From: Agromyces sp. S2-1-8
GTDB taxonomy: Bacteria > Actinomycetota > Actinomycetes > Actinomycetales > Microbacteriaceae
Reading direction: 5' to 3'
DNA: 64,000 nucleotides
NCBI RefSeq assembly: GCF_021129215.1
Contig: NZ_JAJOLP010000001.1
Coordinates: forward strand, 2,914,001 to 2,978,000
Under the pieces are notes generated by a model, which saw nothing but the letters and a program-made list of their open reading frames with translations, ran no database searches and was not told the DNA's origin. Below are positions 49,459 through 60,126 of this stretch, piece by piece. The position numbers and the translations under genes are program-made. Positions within the stretch are counted from its first letter, which is position 1. The number at the start of each line of letters is the position of its first letter.

Positions 49459-50588
49459 GACTCGATCCTATTCTCGGTGGTGCCACCGGCCGCGCCGCTC
49501 GTCGCGACGGCCGCCGGCGCGAACACGGCGACCGCCTCGAGGAAGGCGGTGGTCTCGGCCTCGGTGCCCGCAGTCACGCGCAGGTGCCCGGGGATGCCGA
49601 GCTCCCTGATGAGGATGCCTCGCGCGAGCAGCCCCTCGAACACGGCGTGCGGGTCGTCGACCCCGCCGAACAGCACGAAGTTCGATCCGCTGCGGTGCGG
49701 GGCGAAGCCGAGTCGCGCGAGCTCGGTCGTGATTCGCTCGCGCTGGCGGCGGATGTCGTCGACCATCGCCAGCATCTCGTCGGCATGGGCGAGCGCGCCG
49801 AGCGCGGCGGCCTGGGTGAGCGCGGAGAGGTGGTACGGCAGGCGCACGAGCCGCAGGGCATCGATCGTGGCGGGGTCGCCGGCGAGGTAGCCGACGCGGG
49901 CGCCCGCGAACGCGAACGCCTTGCTCATCGTGCGGGAGACCACGAGCCGCGGCCGCCCCTCGAGCAGCGTGAGCGCACTCGGGGCACCGGGGTCGGCGAA
50001 CTCGAAGTACGCCTCGTCGACGACGACGATGCCCCGTGCCGCGTCGGCGACGGCACGCACCGTGTCGAGCGACAGCGGCGTGCCCGTGGGATTGTTCGGT
50101 GCGCAGAGGAAGACGAGGTCGGGGTCGTGCTCGCGAACGGCGGCGACCGCCGTCTCGGCACTGAGCTCGAAGTCGTCGTCGCGGTCGGCGGCGATCCAGC
50201 GGGTGCCCGTGCCCGAGGCGAGCAGCGCGTACATGGAGTACGTCGGCGCGAATCCGAGCACCGAGCGGCCGGGCCCGCCGAACGCCTGCAGCACCTGCTG
50301 CAGCACCTCGTTCGAGCCGTTGGCGGCCCAGATCTGCTCGGGTGCGAGCCCGTGGCCGAGGTAGCCGGCGAGCGCCTCTCGCAGCTCGGTGAACTCGCGA
50401 TCGGGGTATCGGTTCAACCGGAGGATCGCGGCGGCGACTCGGGCGACGATGTCGTGCGCCACGTCCTCGGGGATGGCATGCGTGTTCTCGTTGACGTTGA
50501 GGGCGACGGGCACCGCCTTCTGCGGCGCACCGTACGGGTCGCGACCACGGAGGTCGTCGCGGATGGGGAGGTCGTCGAGACTCGTCAC
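49455..50588 (-). CDS. hisC: Histidinol-phosphate aminotransferase
   Basis: A 377-residue class I/II PLP aminotransferase. The Schiff-base lysine is in [17 protein letters not shown], and the early [14 protein letters not shown] and [12 protein letters not shown] motifs are present. It is the first gene of a hisC-hisB-hisH-priA-sseB set. hisD, usually first, is absent here. GTG start; TAGGCT at 50595-50600 is 6 bases before it, a leaderless pattern. Confidence 0.96.
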   Translation of the reverse strand: MTSLDDLPIRDDLRGRDPYGAPQKAVPVALNVNENTHAIPEDVAHDIVARVAAAILRLNRYPDREFTELREALAGYLGHGLAPEQIWAANGSNEVLQQVLQAFGGPGRSVLGFAPTYSMYALLASGTGTRWIAADRDDDFELSAETAVAAVREHDPDLVFLCAPNNPTGTPLSLDTVRAVADAARGIVVVDEAYFEFADPGAPSALTLLEGRPRLVVSRTMSKAFAFAGARVGYLAGDPATIDALRLVRLPYHLSALTQAAALGALAHADEMLAMVDDIRRQRERITTELARLGFAPHRSGSNFVLFGGVDDPHAVFEGLLARGILIRELGIPGHLRVTAGTEAETTAFLEAVAVFAPAAVATSGAAGGTTENRIES

Positions 50589-50645
50589 CGAACCAGCCTA
50601 GCCACGCGACCCGTGACGCCCCGGCGTGCGACCTCGTATGACCGC

Positions 50646-51038
50646 CTACTCCGAAGCGGGGACCGCGAGGCGCTGGCCCGGCTCGATCGTCGCACCGTCG
50701 AGCCCGTTGAGCCGGACGATCTCGGCGATCGTGTCGCGCGGGTCGGCCGACGGGTCGATCGCCTCGGCGATCTCCCAGAGCGAGCCCCCGGCACCCACCG
50801 TGACGTACTGCAGCGAATCGCCCCCGGCCAGGTCGGCGGCCGCACCGCCGGCGTTCAGCACGGCTGCGAGCGCCCAGAGGACGATCGGCAGTGCGGCGAG
50901 GGTCGTGAAGACAGCGCGCCCGCGACGGGTCAGCCGGAGGCGGGTGCGCGGTGCAGCCTCCGCACCGCCGTCGACACGGCCTGCGCGGGGCACCGGAACA
51001 CCGGAACGGTACTCGTTCGTCACGATCGCTGCGCTCAT
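50646..51038 (-). CDS. LysM-domain membrane protein divergent from lexA, possible SOS division inhibitor
   Basis: A 130-residue protein with a basic cytoplasmic N-terminus, one membrane helix at about residues 43-64 ([20 protein letters not shown]) and an extracellular LysM domain at about 78-128 ([17 protein letters not shown]...[17 protein letters not shown]). The ATG at 51038 has a GGAGGG site. Its position divergent from lexA, with an SOS box between them, matches Bacillus YneA and mycobacterial ChiZ (Rv2719c), which restrain division during DNA damage. The function here is inferred from this layout. Confidence 0.85.
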   Translation of the reverse strand: MSAAIVTNEYRSGVPVPRAGRVDGGAEAAPRTRLRLTRRGRAVFTTLAALPIVLWALAAVLNAGGAAADLAGGDSLQYVTVGAGGSLWEIAEAIDPSADPRDTIAEIVRLNGLDGATIEPGQRLAVPASE

Positions 51039-51178
51039 GTCACCCTCCTGCGTGGGATCGCATCCGGCCCTCGGCCGGGAGGGCCGGATGCGAATCTCTG
51101 TTCCGAATATATCTTCGACCATCTTCGACTGCAAGCATCGGAGTGCGGGTTTCTCGGGGAGCGATCTCGCGACACACT

Positions 51179-51193
51179 CGAACGAATGTTTGC
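51179..51193. promoter_or_regulatory. LexA binding site (SOS box)
   Basis: TCGAACGAATGTTTG fits the Gram-positive/actinobacterial consensus CGAAC-N4-GTTYG. It lies in the 256-base divergent region between the LysM gene and lexA, about 100 bases from lexA and 140 from the LysM ATG. It can thus repress both. The rest of the region has an AT-rich patch (51098-51115) but no second convincing box. Confidence 0.8.
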
Positions 51194-51294
51194 CGCTCCC
51201 GCCGCATGTGGATACAGTTTCGAATGTCTGGGAACAGTCGATCAGACACCACCGACATCCGATCGCGAAGGCGGTCGCAACGAGGGGCGGAACC

Positions 51295-51981
51295 GTGAAG
51301 AGCGACAACGACGTGCGCGAGACCGGCAGGGCACGCCGCCGCAAGAGCCTGAGCGCGAAGCAGATCGCGATCCTCGAGGTCGTGCAGCGTTCGGTGGCGA
51401 CACGCGGCTACCCGCCGAGCATGCGCGAGATCGGTGACGCCGTCGGCCTCGCATCGCTGTCGAGCGTCACGCACCAGCTCAACCAGCTCGAACTCGCCGG
51501 CTACCTGCGGCGCGATCCGAACCGCCCCCGCGCGCTCGAGGTGCTCATCGAGCTGCCGGGCCTCGACGAGCGCCCTGCGTCGGCAGGCGATCCCGCGCCG
51601 GTCGGCGACGCTGCGATGGTCCCCCTCGTCGGCCGCATCGCGGCCGGCGTGCCGATCACGGCCGAGCAGCAGATCGACGAGGTGTTCCCGCTCCCCCGCC
51701 AGCTCGTCGGCAAGGGCGAGCTCTTCATCCTCAAGGTCGTCGGCGACTCGATGATCGACGCGGCCATCTGCGACGGCGACTGGGTGGTCGTGCGCTCGCA
51801 GCGCACCGCCGAGAACGGCGAGATCGTGGCCGCCATGCTCGACGGCGAGGCGACCGTCAAGGTGTTCCGCCAGCGCGACGGCCACACCTGGCTGCTGCCG
51901 CGCAACACCGCGTTCGAGCCGATCCTCGGCGACCAGGCCGAGGTCCTCGGCAAGGTCGTCGCCGTGCTGCGCGCGGTCTGA
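51295..51981 (+). CDS. lexA: LexA repressor
   Basis: The SOS master repressor, 228 residues. The winged helix is at about 15-80 ([28 protein letters not shown]). The self-cleavage site is Ala117-Gly118 in RIAAGVPI, with catalytic Ser152 (GDSMID) and Lys189 (GEATVKVF). The GTG at 51295 is preceded by GAGGGG. Upstream in-frame codons carry no family similarity. RecA, which triggers cleavage, is not in the window. Confidence 0.97.
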   Translation: MKSDNDVRETGRARRRKSLSAKQIAILEVVQRSVATRGYPPSMREIGDAVGLASLSSVTHQLNQLELAGYLRRDPNRPRALEVLIELPGLDERPASAGDPAPVGDAAMVPLVGRIAAGVPITAEQQIDEVFPLPRQLVGKGELFILKVVGDSMIDAAICDGDWVVVRSQRTAENGEIVAAMLDGEATVKVFRQRDGHTWLLPRNTAFEPILGDQAEVLGKVVAVLRAV

Positions 51982-52051
51982 GCCCGCGGCCGCGCCGGCG
52001 GCGCGCGATCGGCGAGGCCGGGGACGTCGGGTGACGTGCGTCCGGAGGACG

Positions 52052-52813
52052 CTATGCGCTCGTCGCGCCTGCGGCGATCGCGCCCGCAGGCTGCGCCACC
52101 GAACGGAGCCAGCCGATCACCGCGTCCATGAACCCAGCATGATCGTCGCGGAAGACCGTGTGACCCGTGCCCGGCACCGTCGCGACGGTCATGCCCCGTC
52201 GGCGCAGGTCGGCCGCGACGCGCTCGGTGATGAGCAGGCTCTTCTCGGCGAGCAGCACGAGCGTCGGGGCGACGAGTCGGGCCGGCGGCACCAGCGGCCT
52301 GGTGTCGGCGAAGCCCAGCACGGTCCGCTTGTCCCAGTCGCGGAGGGTCGCCAGTTCGATGTCGACGTCGACCGCGCTCCACTTCGGGTTCATCCGCACG
52401 AGCGCCCCGCGCCGCGGCCTCGGGGCGATCGCGAAGAAGGCCTTGTACGCCAGGCCGCGCAGACCCGTCGGAAAGGCGAACGCGGGATCGACGTAGATCG
52501 CCGCCCGCGGCGCGAGCCGGTCGGCGACGAGGCTCGCGACGAGGCCGCCGAGCGAGTGCCCGAGCACGACGTCGGGGGGCCCGTCGAGCATGGGCTCGAC
52601 CGTCTCGACCACGTCGTCGGCCCATGCGGCGGGCGAGTACCGACGCGCCCGCGGGCTGCGCCCGTGTCCGGCGAGGTCCACCGCGAGCACCCGGAAGCCC
52701 TGCGCCTCGAGTTCGTGCGTGACGCGGTGCCATGCGCGCGAGTCCGACATGATGCCGTGGATGAGGATGGCCGTGCGGGCGCCCGCGCCCGTCTCGTGAA
52801 CCGCGAGTCGCAT
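52052..52813 (-). CDS. Alpha/beta-fold hydrolase
   Basis: A 253-residue hydrolase with the oxyanion motif ILIHGIMSDSRAW, nucleophile elbow GHSLGG (Ser87) and the catalytic His in VPGTGHTVFRDD. The substrate is unknown: esterase, thioesterase or haloperoxidase-like enzymes share the pattern. The ATG at 52813 matches the normal family N-terminus. Longer in-frame extensions exist. It is convergent with lexA and downstream of metE. Confidence 0.85.
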   Translation of the reverse strand: MRLAVHETGAGARTAILIHGIMSDSRAWHRVTHELEAQGFRVLAVDLAGHGRSPRARRYSPAAWADDVVETVEPMLDGPPDVVLGHSLGGLVASLVADRLAPRAAIYVDPAFAFPTGLRGLAYKAFFAIAPRPRRGALVRMNPKWSAVDVDIELATLRDWDKRTVLGFADTRPLVPPARLVAPTLVLLAEKSLLITERVAADLRRRGMTVATVPGTGHTVFRDDHAGFMDAVIGWLRSVAQPAGAIAAGATSA

Positions 52814-52913
52814 GCGATGACGGTACGCCGCCCGCCTGTGCATCGCCCCGGCGAACGATGCGAAGGCGCCGAGCATCGGGCGGATGCCGCTCACGCGGCA
52901 TCCGCCCGCCGCC

Positions 52914-55274
52914 TCATCCGGCGACCGGCGCCGCGAGCCCGCGTGCGAGTCCGGCCCGCACCGCACGGGTCGCCTCGACGAGGTTCGCGAGCGACGCCAC
53001 CGTCTCGTCGTAGCCGCGCGTCTTGAGACCGCAGTCGGGATTCACCCAGAGCCGCCCGGCGGGAATCGCCGCCGCCGCGCGCTCGAGCAGTTCCTGCAGC
53101 TCGGCCGTCGACGGCACGCGGGGCGAGTGGATGTCGTACACCCCGGGCCCGATGCCGTGGTCGAAGCCGCTCGCCGAGAGGTCGTCGACGACCTCCATCC
53201 GGCTGCGCGCGGCCTCGATCGAGGTGACGTCGGCGTCGAGTCCCTTGATCGCGTCGATCACCACCCCGAACTCCGAGTAGCACAGGTGGGTGTGCACCTG
53301 CGTGCCGGGCGCAGCGCCGGCCGTCGCCAGCGTGAACGAGCCGACCGACCAGTCGAGGTACGCGGGCTGGTCGGCGCGCTTGAGCGGCAGCAGTTCCCGG
53401 AGTGCGGGCTCGTCGACCTGGATGATGCGGATGCCCGCCCCCTCGAGGTCGGCGATCTCGTCGCGCAGGGCCAGCGCGACCTGCCGGGCGGTGTCGCCGA
53501 GGGGCTGGTCGTCGCGCACGAACGACCACGCGAGGATCGTCACCGGTCCCGTCAGCATGCCCTTGACCGGCTTGTCGCTGAGCGACTGCGCGTAGGCCGA
53601 CCATTCGACCGTCATGGGCGCCGGACGCGAGACATCCCCCCAGAGGATCGAGGGCCGCGTGCAGCGCGACCCGTACGACTGCACCCAGCCGTGCTCGGTG
53701 ACGGCGAAGCCGTCGAGCAGCTCGGCGAAGTACTGCACCATGTCGTTGCGCTCCGGCTCGCCGTGCACGAGCACGTCGAGGCCGAGCTCCTCCTGCAGGC
53801 GCACCACCCGCTCGATCTCGGCGCGCATCACGCCGGCGTACGCGTCGGCGTCGAGCTCGCCCCGGCCGAGACGGGCGCGGGCGATGCGCAGGTCGCTCGT
53901 CTGCGGGAACGAGCCGATCGTCGTGGTCGGCAGTTCGGGCAGTCCGAGGGCCGCCTGCGCCGCGAGCCGTTCGGCCTCGTCGCCGCGGTGGAAGTCCGCC
54001 TCCGTGAGGGCGGCGAGGCGGTCGCGGACCGCGGGCACCCGCACCCCGGGTGCGGCGGCACGGTCGGCCAGTGCCGCGGATGCCTCGGCGAGCCGCTCGG
54101 CGACGGTGTCGCGCCCGTTCGTGAGGCCGAGGGCGAGCGTTGCGACCTGGCCGACCTTCTGATCGGCGAAGGCGAGCCAACTCGCGAGCCGCGGGTCGAG
54201 TCGGGACTCGTCGTCGACGTCGTGCGGCACGTGCAGCAGCGAGGTGGACGTCGAGACTGAGACGGCGCCCGCCCGGTCGCGCAGCCCCTCAGCCCGCTCG
54301 AGCGCGGTGCCGGGGTCGCCACGCCAGATGTTGTGCCCGTCGATGACGCCCGCGACGAGCGTCTTCGTGCGCAGCGCGGTCTCGGTCCTCGCATCGAGGG
54401 CCGTCGGCACCGCGCCCCGTACGAGGTCGAGCCCGATCGCCTCGACGGGCGTCTCCGCGAGCACCGGGAGCGCGTCGTCGAGCGACCCGTAGGGCGCCGC
54501 GACGAAGATCGCCGGGCGCCGGTCGAGCGCACCGAGCAACGCGTAGGCCGTCGCCGCGGCATCGAGCACCAGCTCGCTCGGCACGTCGATCGCCTCGGAG
54601 ACGAGCGCCGGCTCGTCGAGCTGCACCCACTCCGCGCCGGCCGCCGAGAGTTCCGCGAGCAGCGCCGCATAGACGGGCAGGAGGTCGGCGAGCCGGTCGA
54701 TCGGGCGGAACCCGTCGGGCGCGCCGTCGGCGGCCTTCGCGAGCGACAGGAAGGTGACCGGGCCGACCACGACCGGCCGGGTCACGAAGCCCTCCGCCCT
54801 CGCCTCGGCGAACTGGGCGACGAGACGCTCGGCGTGCAGCGAGAACTCCGTCTCGGGGCCGATCTCGGGCACGAGGTAGTGGTAGTTCGAGTCGAACCAC
54901 TTCGTCATCTCGAGCGGAGCACGCTCGCCCTCCCCGCGGGCGATCGTGAAGTAGGCGGTGAGGTCGAGCCCGCCCTGCTCGTCGAGCAGGTCGGCGAATC
55001 GCGCCGGAACGGCGCCGAACGCGACGGCCGCGTCGAGCACCTGGTCGTAGTACGAGAACGTCTCGGGGATCGCCGAGCCCGTGCGTTCGAGTCCGAGCTC
55101 GGCGAGCCGCTCACGCGTCTTCGAGCGCAGCGCGCGGGTTCGCGCCTCGAGCTCGGCCTCGTCGATCGTGCCGGCCCAGAACGCCTCGACCGCGCGCTTG
55201 AGCTCCCGGCGCCGACCGATGCGCGGATAGCCGAGCACGGTTCCGGACGGGAAGCGGGTGGTGGGTACGGTCAT
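52914..55274 (-). CDS. metE: Cobalamin-independent methionine synthase
   Basis: MetE transfers methyl from methyl-tetrahydrofolate-polyglutamate to homocysteine. The 786 residues form two barrels. The C-terminal barrel has zinc-ligand regions THLCYSEF (His, Cys) and [12 protein letters not shown] (Cys), and the homocysteine motif [10 protein letters not shown]. The N-terminal [20 protein letters not shown] is conserved. It follows metF by 130 bases and is likely co-transcribed, giving a compact methyl-supply operon. An AAGGA site precedes the ATG. Confidence 0.96.
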   Translation of the reverse strand: MTVPTTRFPSGTVLGYPRIGRRRELKRAVEAFWAGTIDEAELEARTRALRSKTRERLAELGLERTGSAIPETFSYYDQVLDAAVAFGAVPARFADLLDEQGGLDLTAYFTIARGEGERAPLEMTKWFDSNYHYLVPEIGPETEFSLHAERLVAQFAEARAEGFVTRPVVVGPVTFLSLAKAADGAPDGFRPIDRLADLLPVYAALLAELSAAGAEWVQLDEPALVSEAIDVPSELVLDAAATAYALLGALDRRPAIFVAAPYGSLDDALPVLAETPVEAIGLDLVRGAVPTALDARTETALRTKTLVAGVIDGHNIWRGDPGTALERAEGLRDRAGAVSVSTSTSLLHVPHDVDDESRLDPRLASWLAFADQKVGQVATLALGLTNGRDTVAERLAEASAALADRAAAPGVRVPAVRDRLAALTEADFHRGDEAERLAAQAALGLPELPTTTIGSFPQTSDLRIARARLGRGELDADAYAGVMRAEIERVVRLQEELGLDVLVHGEPERNDMVQYFAELLDGFAVTEHGWVQSYGSRCTRPSILWGDVSRPAPMTVEWSAYAQSLSDKPVKGMLTGPVTILAWSFVRDDQPLGDTARQVALALRDEIADLEGAGIRIIQVDEPALRELLPLKRADQPAYLDWSVGSFTLATAGAAPGTQVHTHLCYSEFGVVIDAIKGLDADVTSIEAARSRMEVVDDLSASGFDHGIGPGVYDIHSPRVPSTAELQELLERAAAAIPAGRLWVNPDCGLKTRGYDETVASLANLVEATRAVRAGLARGLAAPVAG

Positions 55275-55404
55275 GACTCGTTCCTTTCGATTTCCGGGTA
55301 GGCCGAAGCACCGCGCCGGTCGCGGGTCGTCGACATCGACCGCGGGGCATCGGGCCCCGGGCCGGTGGTGGTGAAGTGATCGTCGATGCGGCGGGAGCCG
55401 CCGG

Positions 55405-56382
55405 TCAGGTCCTCCGCCCGGCGCGGACGCCGAGTCCGAGCCGGTCGAGCACCGAGAGCACCGTCTCGTGCCGGTTGTAGGTGTAGAGGTGCAGGCCCGG
55501 GGCGCCGCCCCGCAGCACCTCGCCAGCGAGGTTCGCCGCGTACTCCTCGCCGATCCTGGCGCGGGCCTCGCCGTCGGGCTCGATCTCCAGGTCGATCGCG
55601 AGGTCCGCCGGCGGCTCGACGCCGGTGAGCTCGGTCAAGCGCGCGAGTCGGGCCGGATTCGTGACCGGCATGAGCCCCGGCAGGATGGGGATCGTCACCC
55701 CGGCCGTGCGCGCCCGTTCGACGAAGCCGAGGTAGTCGTCGGCGTGCCAGAACAGCTGCGTGATCGCGAGGGTCGCCCCGGCGACCTCCTTCGCGAGCAG
55801 GGTGTCGACGTCCTGCGCGAGCCCGCGCGAACGCGGGTGGCCCGTCGGGAACGCCGCGACCGCGACCCGCTCGGGGCGGGGTCGGGCTCCGATTCGGCGG
55901 GCGCCGGGCGCGCCGGGGACGCCCGACTCTCCGAACGGCTCGCGCTCCTCCTGCACCCGGTGGATGAGCTGGACGAGCTCCGCCGCGGTGCCGAGGTCGC
56001 CGAGACCGGCGTCGGGGTCGTCGCCCTCCGGTGGGTCGCCGCGCAGCGCGAGGAAGCTCGTGATGCCCGCGTCGAGGAACTCGCGCACGAGGCGGTTCGC
56101 CTCGGCGTGCGACGAGCCGACGCAGGTCAGGTGCGCCATCGGCTCAACGGAGGTGTGCTCGAGGATGTACCGCAGCACGGTGAGGGAGCGGCCGCGCTGC
56201 GACCCGCCCGCCCCGAACGTCACCGAGATGAAGGCCGGGTCGACCTCGGCCAGCCGGTCGATCGTGCGCCCGAGCGCGATCGCCGCGGCGTCGGAGCGCG
56301 GCGGGAACAGCTCGAACGAGATCGGCGGGCGGTCGGTACAGTCACCCGTCTCCCGGGTGCCGGCGGCTCCGGTCGCAGCCAT
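55405..56382 (-). CDS. metF: Methylenetetrahydrofolate reductase
   Basis: MetF makes 5-methyl-THF for MetE. The 325-residue flavoprotein has [11 protein letters not shown], the [13 protein letters not shown] motif and [18 protein letters not shown]. An insertion of about 15 residues rich in Pro/Gly/Arg (near residue 155) is unusual but plausible. GGAG lies 7 bases before the ATG. The upstream leader is long and structured. Confidence 0.94.
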   Translation of the reverse strand: MAATGAAGTRETGDCTDRPPISFELFPPRSDAAAIALGRTIDRLAEVDPAFISVTFGAGGSQRGRSLTVLRYILEHTSVEPMAHLTCVGSSHAEANRLVREFLDAGITSFLALRGDPPEGDDPDAGLGDLGTAAELVQLIHRVQEEREPFGESGVPGAPGARRIGARPRPERVAVAAFPTGHPRSRGLAQDVDTLLAKEVAGATLAITQLFWHADDYLGFVERARTAGVTIPILPGLMPVTNPARLARLTELTGVEPPADLAIDLEIEPDGEARARIGEEYAANLAGEVLRGGAPGLHLYTYNRHETVLSVLDRLGLGVRAGRRT

Positions 56383-56655
56383 GTCGGACTCCTCGATGGG
56401 TGCCGCATGGCGGTGGTGGCACGGCAGGCCGCGGCCACCGCCTCACGGCGGATGGGTCACGCGGGCGGGTGCCGGGCTCGGCGGTCGCTCCTGGCGACGG
56501 GCATCCGGCCCGTCGTCGACGATCAGGAGCGACGTTACGCGATGGCACGGCGCCGCCGGCCAATGTGACCGGGAATGACGTCGACACGCTCGGAGTGCGG
56601 CAACGACCCGGATGCCTCGGCGCCTGCCGGGGCATCCGGTGGTTCGGCCGGTGCG
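56383..56655 (-). promoter_or_regulatory. Structured leader between hflX and metF
   Basis: The 273-base gap contains two strong minus-strand hairpins. One is a 10-bp outer stem (56484-56493 with 56524-56533) enclosing a 7-bp inner stem (56496-56502 with 56508-56514). The second has 8-bp arms at 56409-56416 and 56435-56442. A methionine-gene leader with such folding could be a riboswitch or attenuator, but it does not match any SAM, SAH or cobalamin consensus that I can recognise. No protein gene is supported. Confidence 0.4.
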
Positions 56656-58185
56656 CTACGCGGCGGCGACGGGTGCGACGAACTCCGCGTACTGGCCGGC
56701 GAGCTCTGGCGAGACGAGCGCACGAACGCGCGTGCCGTCTTCGACGTAGTCGAGCTCGAGGACGCGCGCCTGCTCGTGCAGGGCCGACACGATGTCGCCG
56801 CGGTCGTACGGCACGAGCAGTTCGACCTCGACCGCGGGGTCGGGCAGCATCTCGCCGATGGCGGCCAGCACGTCGGCGATGCCCTCGCCCGTACGGGCCG
56901 AGGCGAACACGGCGTCGGGCTCGAGCCCGCGGAGCACGAGGCGGTCCTCGGCCGAGACGAGGTCGGCCTTGTTGAAGACCACGAGCTCGGGGATGTCGCG
57001 GGCGCCGACCTCGCCGATGACGTCGCGCACGGTCGCGATCTGCCCGGCGGGATCGGGGTGGGCCGCATCGACGACGTGCACGATGAGATCTGCGTCGCCG
57101 ACCTCTTCGAGCGTCGAGCGGAACGCCTCGACGAGCTGGTGCGGAAGGTTGCGCACGAAGCCGACCGTGTCGGCGATCGTGTAGACGCGGCCGTCGGCCG
57201 TCGTGTTGCGACGCACCGTCGCATCGAGGGTCGCGAACAACGCGTTCTCGACGAGCACGCCGGCACCCGTGATGCGGTTGAGCAGGCTCGACTTGCCGGC
57301 GTTGGTGTAGCCGGCGATCGCGACCGACGGCACCGCGTTGCGACGGCGGTTCGCCCGCTTCGCCTCGCGCGCTGGCTTCATGCCCGCGATCTGGCGCCGG
57401 AGCTTGGCCATGCGCGAGTGGATGCGACGGCGGTCGAGTTCGATCTTCGTCTCACCGGGACCTCTCGAGCCCATGCCCGCGCCGCCCGAACCCACCTGGC
57501 CACCGGCCTGGCGGGACATCGATTCGCCCCAGCCGCGAAGCCTCGGGAGGAGGTATTCGAGTTGTGCGAGCTCGACCTGCGCCTTGCCCTCCCGGCTCTT
57601 CGCGTGCTGGCTGAAGATGTCGAGGATGACGGCGGTGCGGTCGATGACCTTCACCTTGACGGCGTCCTCGAGTGCACGCCGCTGGCTCGGCGCGAGCTCG
57701 GTGTCAGCGACGACCGTGTCGGCGCCGAGCGAGGCGACGATGTGCCTCAGCTCTTCGACCTTGCCGCGGCCGAGGTACGTCGAGGGGTCGGGGTGCGGTC
57801 GCCGCTGCAGCACGCCGTCGAGCACCCGGGCGCCCGCAGTCTCGGCGAGGGCTGAGAGCTCGCGGAGCGAGTTCTCGGCGTCGTCGAGGGAGCCCTGCGA
57901 GTAGACGCCGATGAGCACGACGTTCTCGAGCCGGAGCTGCCGGTACTCGACCTCGGTGACGTCTTCGAGTTCGGTGGAGAGGCCGGCGACGCGACGCAAC
58001 GCCGCACGCTCTTCACGGTCGTACTGCTCGCCGTCGGTGTCGGCTCCCGAGGCGGCGTCGGAGCCGTGCACCATCATGGCCTCGGCCGCACCGGAACCGA
58101 ACCGGGTGACCCCGGCCTTCGTCTCCGCGCCCCGCAGCACTCGCTCGACCGCGTCGTCGGCGGTGTTCTGTTCGGCTTCGTTCAT
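56656..58185 (-). CDS. hflX: GTPase HflX
   Basis: A ribosome-associated GTPase that splits stalled or hibernating ribosomes. The 509-residue protein has an N-terminal HflX domain (VVADTELAPSQRRALEDAV), the linker GGAGMGSRGPGETKIELDRRRI, then G1 GYTNAGKSSLLNRIT, G3 DTVGFVRNLP, and G4 NKADLV. The first 70 residues are an acidic variable tail. ATG 58185 is 7 bases from a TAGGGT -10-like element with no ribosome binding site. Confidence 0.95.
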   Translation of the reverse strand: MNEAEQNTADDAVERVLRGAETKAGVTRFGSGAAEAMMVHGSDAASGADTDGEQYDREERAALRRVAGLSTELEDVTEVEYRQLRLENVVLIGVYSQGSLDDAENSLRELSALAETAGARVLDGVLQRRPHPDPSTYLGRGKVEELRHIVASLGADTVVADTELAPSQRRALEDAVKVKVIDRTAVILDIFSQHAKSREGKAQVELAQLEYLLPRLRGWGESMSRQAGGQVGSGGAGMGSRGPGETKIELDRRRIHSRMAKLRRQIAGMKPAREAKRANRRRNAVPSVAIAGYTNAGKSSLLNRITGAGVLVENALFATLDATVRRNTTADGRVYTIADTVGFVRNLPHQLVEAFRSTLEEVGDADLIVHVVDAAHPDPAGQIATVRDVIGEVGARDIPELVVFNKADLVSAEDRLVLRGLEPDAVFASARTGEGIADVLAAIGEMLPDPAVEVELLVPYDRGDIVSALHEQARVLELDYVEDGTRVRALVSPELAGQYAEFVAPVAAA

Positions 58186-58227
58186 CGTGTTAACCCTACT
58201 TCCGATCGCTGCGATAGGTTCCCCTAC
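58186..58227. promoter_or_regulatory. Compact divergent promoters of hflX and a methyltransferase gene
   Basis: Only 42 bases separate the two start codons. TAGGGT (minus, 58193-58198) is 7 bases from the hflX ATG, and TAGGTT (plus, 58215-58220) is 7 bases from the methyltransferase ATG. Neither gene has a ribosome binding site, so two face-to-face leaderless promoters are the simplest reading. Confidence 0.55.
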
Positions 58228-58833
58228 ATGGGTTCCGACCACTACTTCTCCGCCGCGCCCTCGAGCGAAGCCCGCACCCGTACCATCCGCGTGGCGCTCG
58301 CCGGTCGCGAGGTCGAGCTCATGACCGCCGGCGGCGTGTTCAGCCCCGAGCACCTCGACCAGGGCACCCGCGTACTGCTCGACGCCGTGCCCGCTCCCCC
58401 GGCGGCGGGCGACCTGCTCGACCTCGGCACCGGATGGGGGCCCATCGCGCTCACCCTCGCGATGCGGTCGCCCGAGGCCACGGTGTGGGCGGTCGACGTC
58501 AACGAGCGCGCCCTCGACCTCACGCGGCGCAACGCCGCCCGGCTCGGCCTCCACAACGTCAACGCCGTCAGGCCCGACGATGTTCCCGACGACGTGCGCT
58601 TCGCGACGATCTGGTCGAACCCGCCGATCAGGGTCGGCAAGCAGGAGCTGCACGAGATGCTCTCGCGATGGCTGACCCGGCTGGACGACTCCGCCGAGGC
58701 CGCCGCGTGGCTCGTGGTCGCCAAGCACCTCGGCGCCGAGTCCCTGCAGCGCTGGATCGGCGCCGAGCTCGGCCTCGACGTCGAACGCGCGGCGAACTCC
58801 AAGGGCTTCCGCGTGCTCGACGTGCGCCGCTGA
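58228..58833 (+). CDS. RsmC-like class I methyltransferase
   Basis: A 201-residue SAM-dependent methyltransferase. Motif I is LLDLGTGWGPIALTLA, the acidic loop is VWAVDVNERALDL, and the catalytic IWSNPPIRVGK (NPP) is typical of N-methylation of guanine as in RsmC-type enzymes. VFSPEHLDQGTRVLLDAV is the usual pre-motif. It is the short single-domain form. It is likely to modify 16S rRNA, but the target is inferred. Confidence 0.9.
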   Translation: MGSDHYFSAAPSSEARTRTIRVALAGREVELMTAGGVFSPEHLDQGTRVLLDAVPAPPAAGDLLDLGTGWGPIALTLAMRSPEATVWAVDVNERALDLTRRNAARLGLHNVNAVRPDDVPDDVRFATIWSNPPIRVGKQELHEMLSRWLTRLDDSAEAAAWLVVAKHLGAESLQRWIGAELGLDVERAANSKGFRVLDVRR

Positions 58834-58857
58834 CCGGGTGCCCGTCCGTCGAACCCG

Positions 58858-60126
58858 CTATCGCGCCCTGCGGTCGATGAGGCGGGCGGAGCGCACGGAG
58901 GCCGAGGTCGTGAGCACGAGGAACGCGAGCGTCGCGACGAGCACCGCGACGAGCGGCAGGGCCCATGCGCCGCTCGATTCGTGCAATGCGCCGAGCACGG
59001 GTGGCGCCGTCGCCGCGACGAGGTAGCCGCCGGCCTGCACGAGCGCCGACATCTGCGTGGTCTCGCGGTCGGTACGGGTGATGCGCACGACGGTCGCGAT
59101 GATGACGACGAATCCGCCGCCCTGGGCGATACCGCCGGTGACGGTCCACACGAGGCACGCCTCCGGGGCGAGGAGCAGGCCCAGCGGCAGCGTCGTCCAC
59201 AGCACGCCGACGATGGCCGGCTGCACCCAGGCCGGCCGCAGTCGGCCGAGGAACGGCACACCGAGCGCCCCCGCGACGGCCGCGAGCTGGAAGAGCGACG
59301 CGACGTTGCCGGCGGCGATCGTATCGAGGTCGTACACGTCGGCGTAGAGGCTCGGCAGCCAGGCGCTCAGTCCGTAGTACGAGAACGACTGCGCGGCGAA
59401 TGCCGCCGCGAGCAGCCAGGTCATGGGGTTGCGCCACGCCGAGTACTCGCCGGGGGCGACGACGCCGGTCGGTCCGGTGACGGCGGCCAGTGAACCGGTG
59501 ACCGCGAGCGCGGCGGCCTCGCGCGCCTCGCGGCTCTCGGCAGTGACGCGCCGCAGGTGCACGCCCCACACCGCGAGAGCCACCACGATGAGCACGCCCC
59601 AGATCGCGGTCGCCCACTGCCAGCCGATCAGCTCGGCGAGCGGCGCCGTCACCGCGATCGTGAGCATGGAGCCGACGTTCATCATGGCCGAGTACACGCC
59701 CGTGACGAGCTGCGCGCGCTCGGGCGGGACGTCGCGCCGGATGACGACCGGCACGACGACGTTGCCGATCGCGATCGCGAGGCCGATGATGACGGTGCCC
59801 GCGAACGCCGCCCAGGTCGTGCCGCCCGATCGCACGATCGTGCCGATGAGGGTGCCGATGAGCGAGATCGCGACGGCCCGCTCGGCACCGGTCAGCCGGA
59901 TCGTCCACGCGGCGATCGGCGTGCCCAGGGCGAAGCACAGCACGGGCAGGCTCGTCAGCAGGCCGGCCGCGGTCGGCGAGAGGCCGAGCGAGGCCTCGAT
60001 CTCCTCGATGACGGGCGCGATCGCGACGAGCGGGCCGCGCAGGTTGAGCGCGACGAGCGAGATGCCGACGAGCAGGAGCCAGGGGAAGGAGGACGCGGCG
60101 GCCCGACCGGTGGCGCCGCGGGTCAT
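58858..60126 (-). CDS. MFS transporter (CynX/NimT-like)
   Basis: A 422-residue integral membrane protein with about 12 hydrophobic segments and a central loop near residues 190-230. The first helix region [39 protein letters not shown] is typical of the cyanate/nitroimidazole (CynX/NimT) branch of the major facilitator superfamily. The substrate is unknown. The ATG is in an ATGA overlap with dapF, an odd functional pairing that may only reflect operon packing. Confidence 0.88.
   Translation of the reverse strand: MTRGATGRAAASSFPWLLLVGISLVALNLRGPLVAIAPVIEEIEASLGLSPTAAGLLTSLPVLCFALGTPIAAWTIRLTGAERAVAISLIGTLIGTIVRSGGTTWAAFAGTVIIGLAIAIGNVVVPVVIRRDVPPERAQLVTGVYSAMMNVGSMLTIAVTAPLAELIGWQWATAIWGVLIVVALAVWGVHLRRVTAESREAREAAALAVTGSLAAVTGPTGVVAPGEYSAWRNPMTWLLAAAFAAQSFSYYGLSAWLPSLYADVYDLDTIAAGNVASLFQLAAVAGALGVPFLGRLRPAWVQPAIVGVLWTTLPLGLLLAPEACLVWTVTGGIAQGGGFVVIIATVVRITRTDRETTQMSALVQAGGYLVAATAPPVLGALHESSGAWALPLVAVLVATLAFLVLTTSASVRSARLIDRRAR

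Noticed and set aside
56383-56655. Known SAM, SAH or cobalamin riboswitch ahead of metF
   Set aside because: Some words (AGGAGCGAC) resemble the SAH riboswitch, but the rest of the consensus could not be placed, so only an unassigned structured leader is reported.
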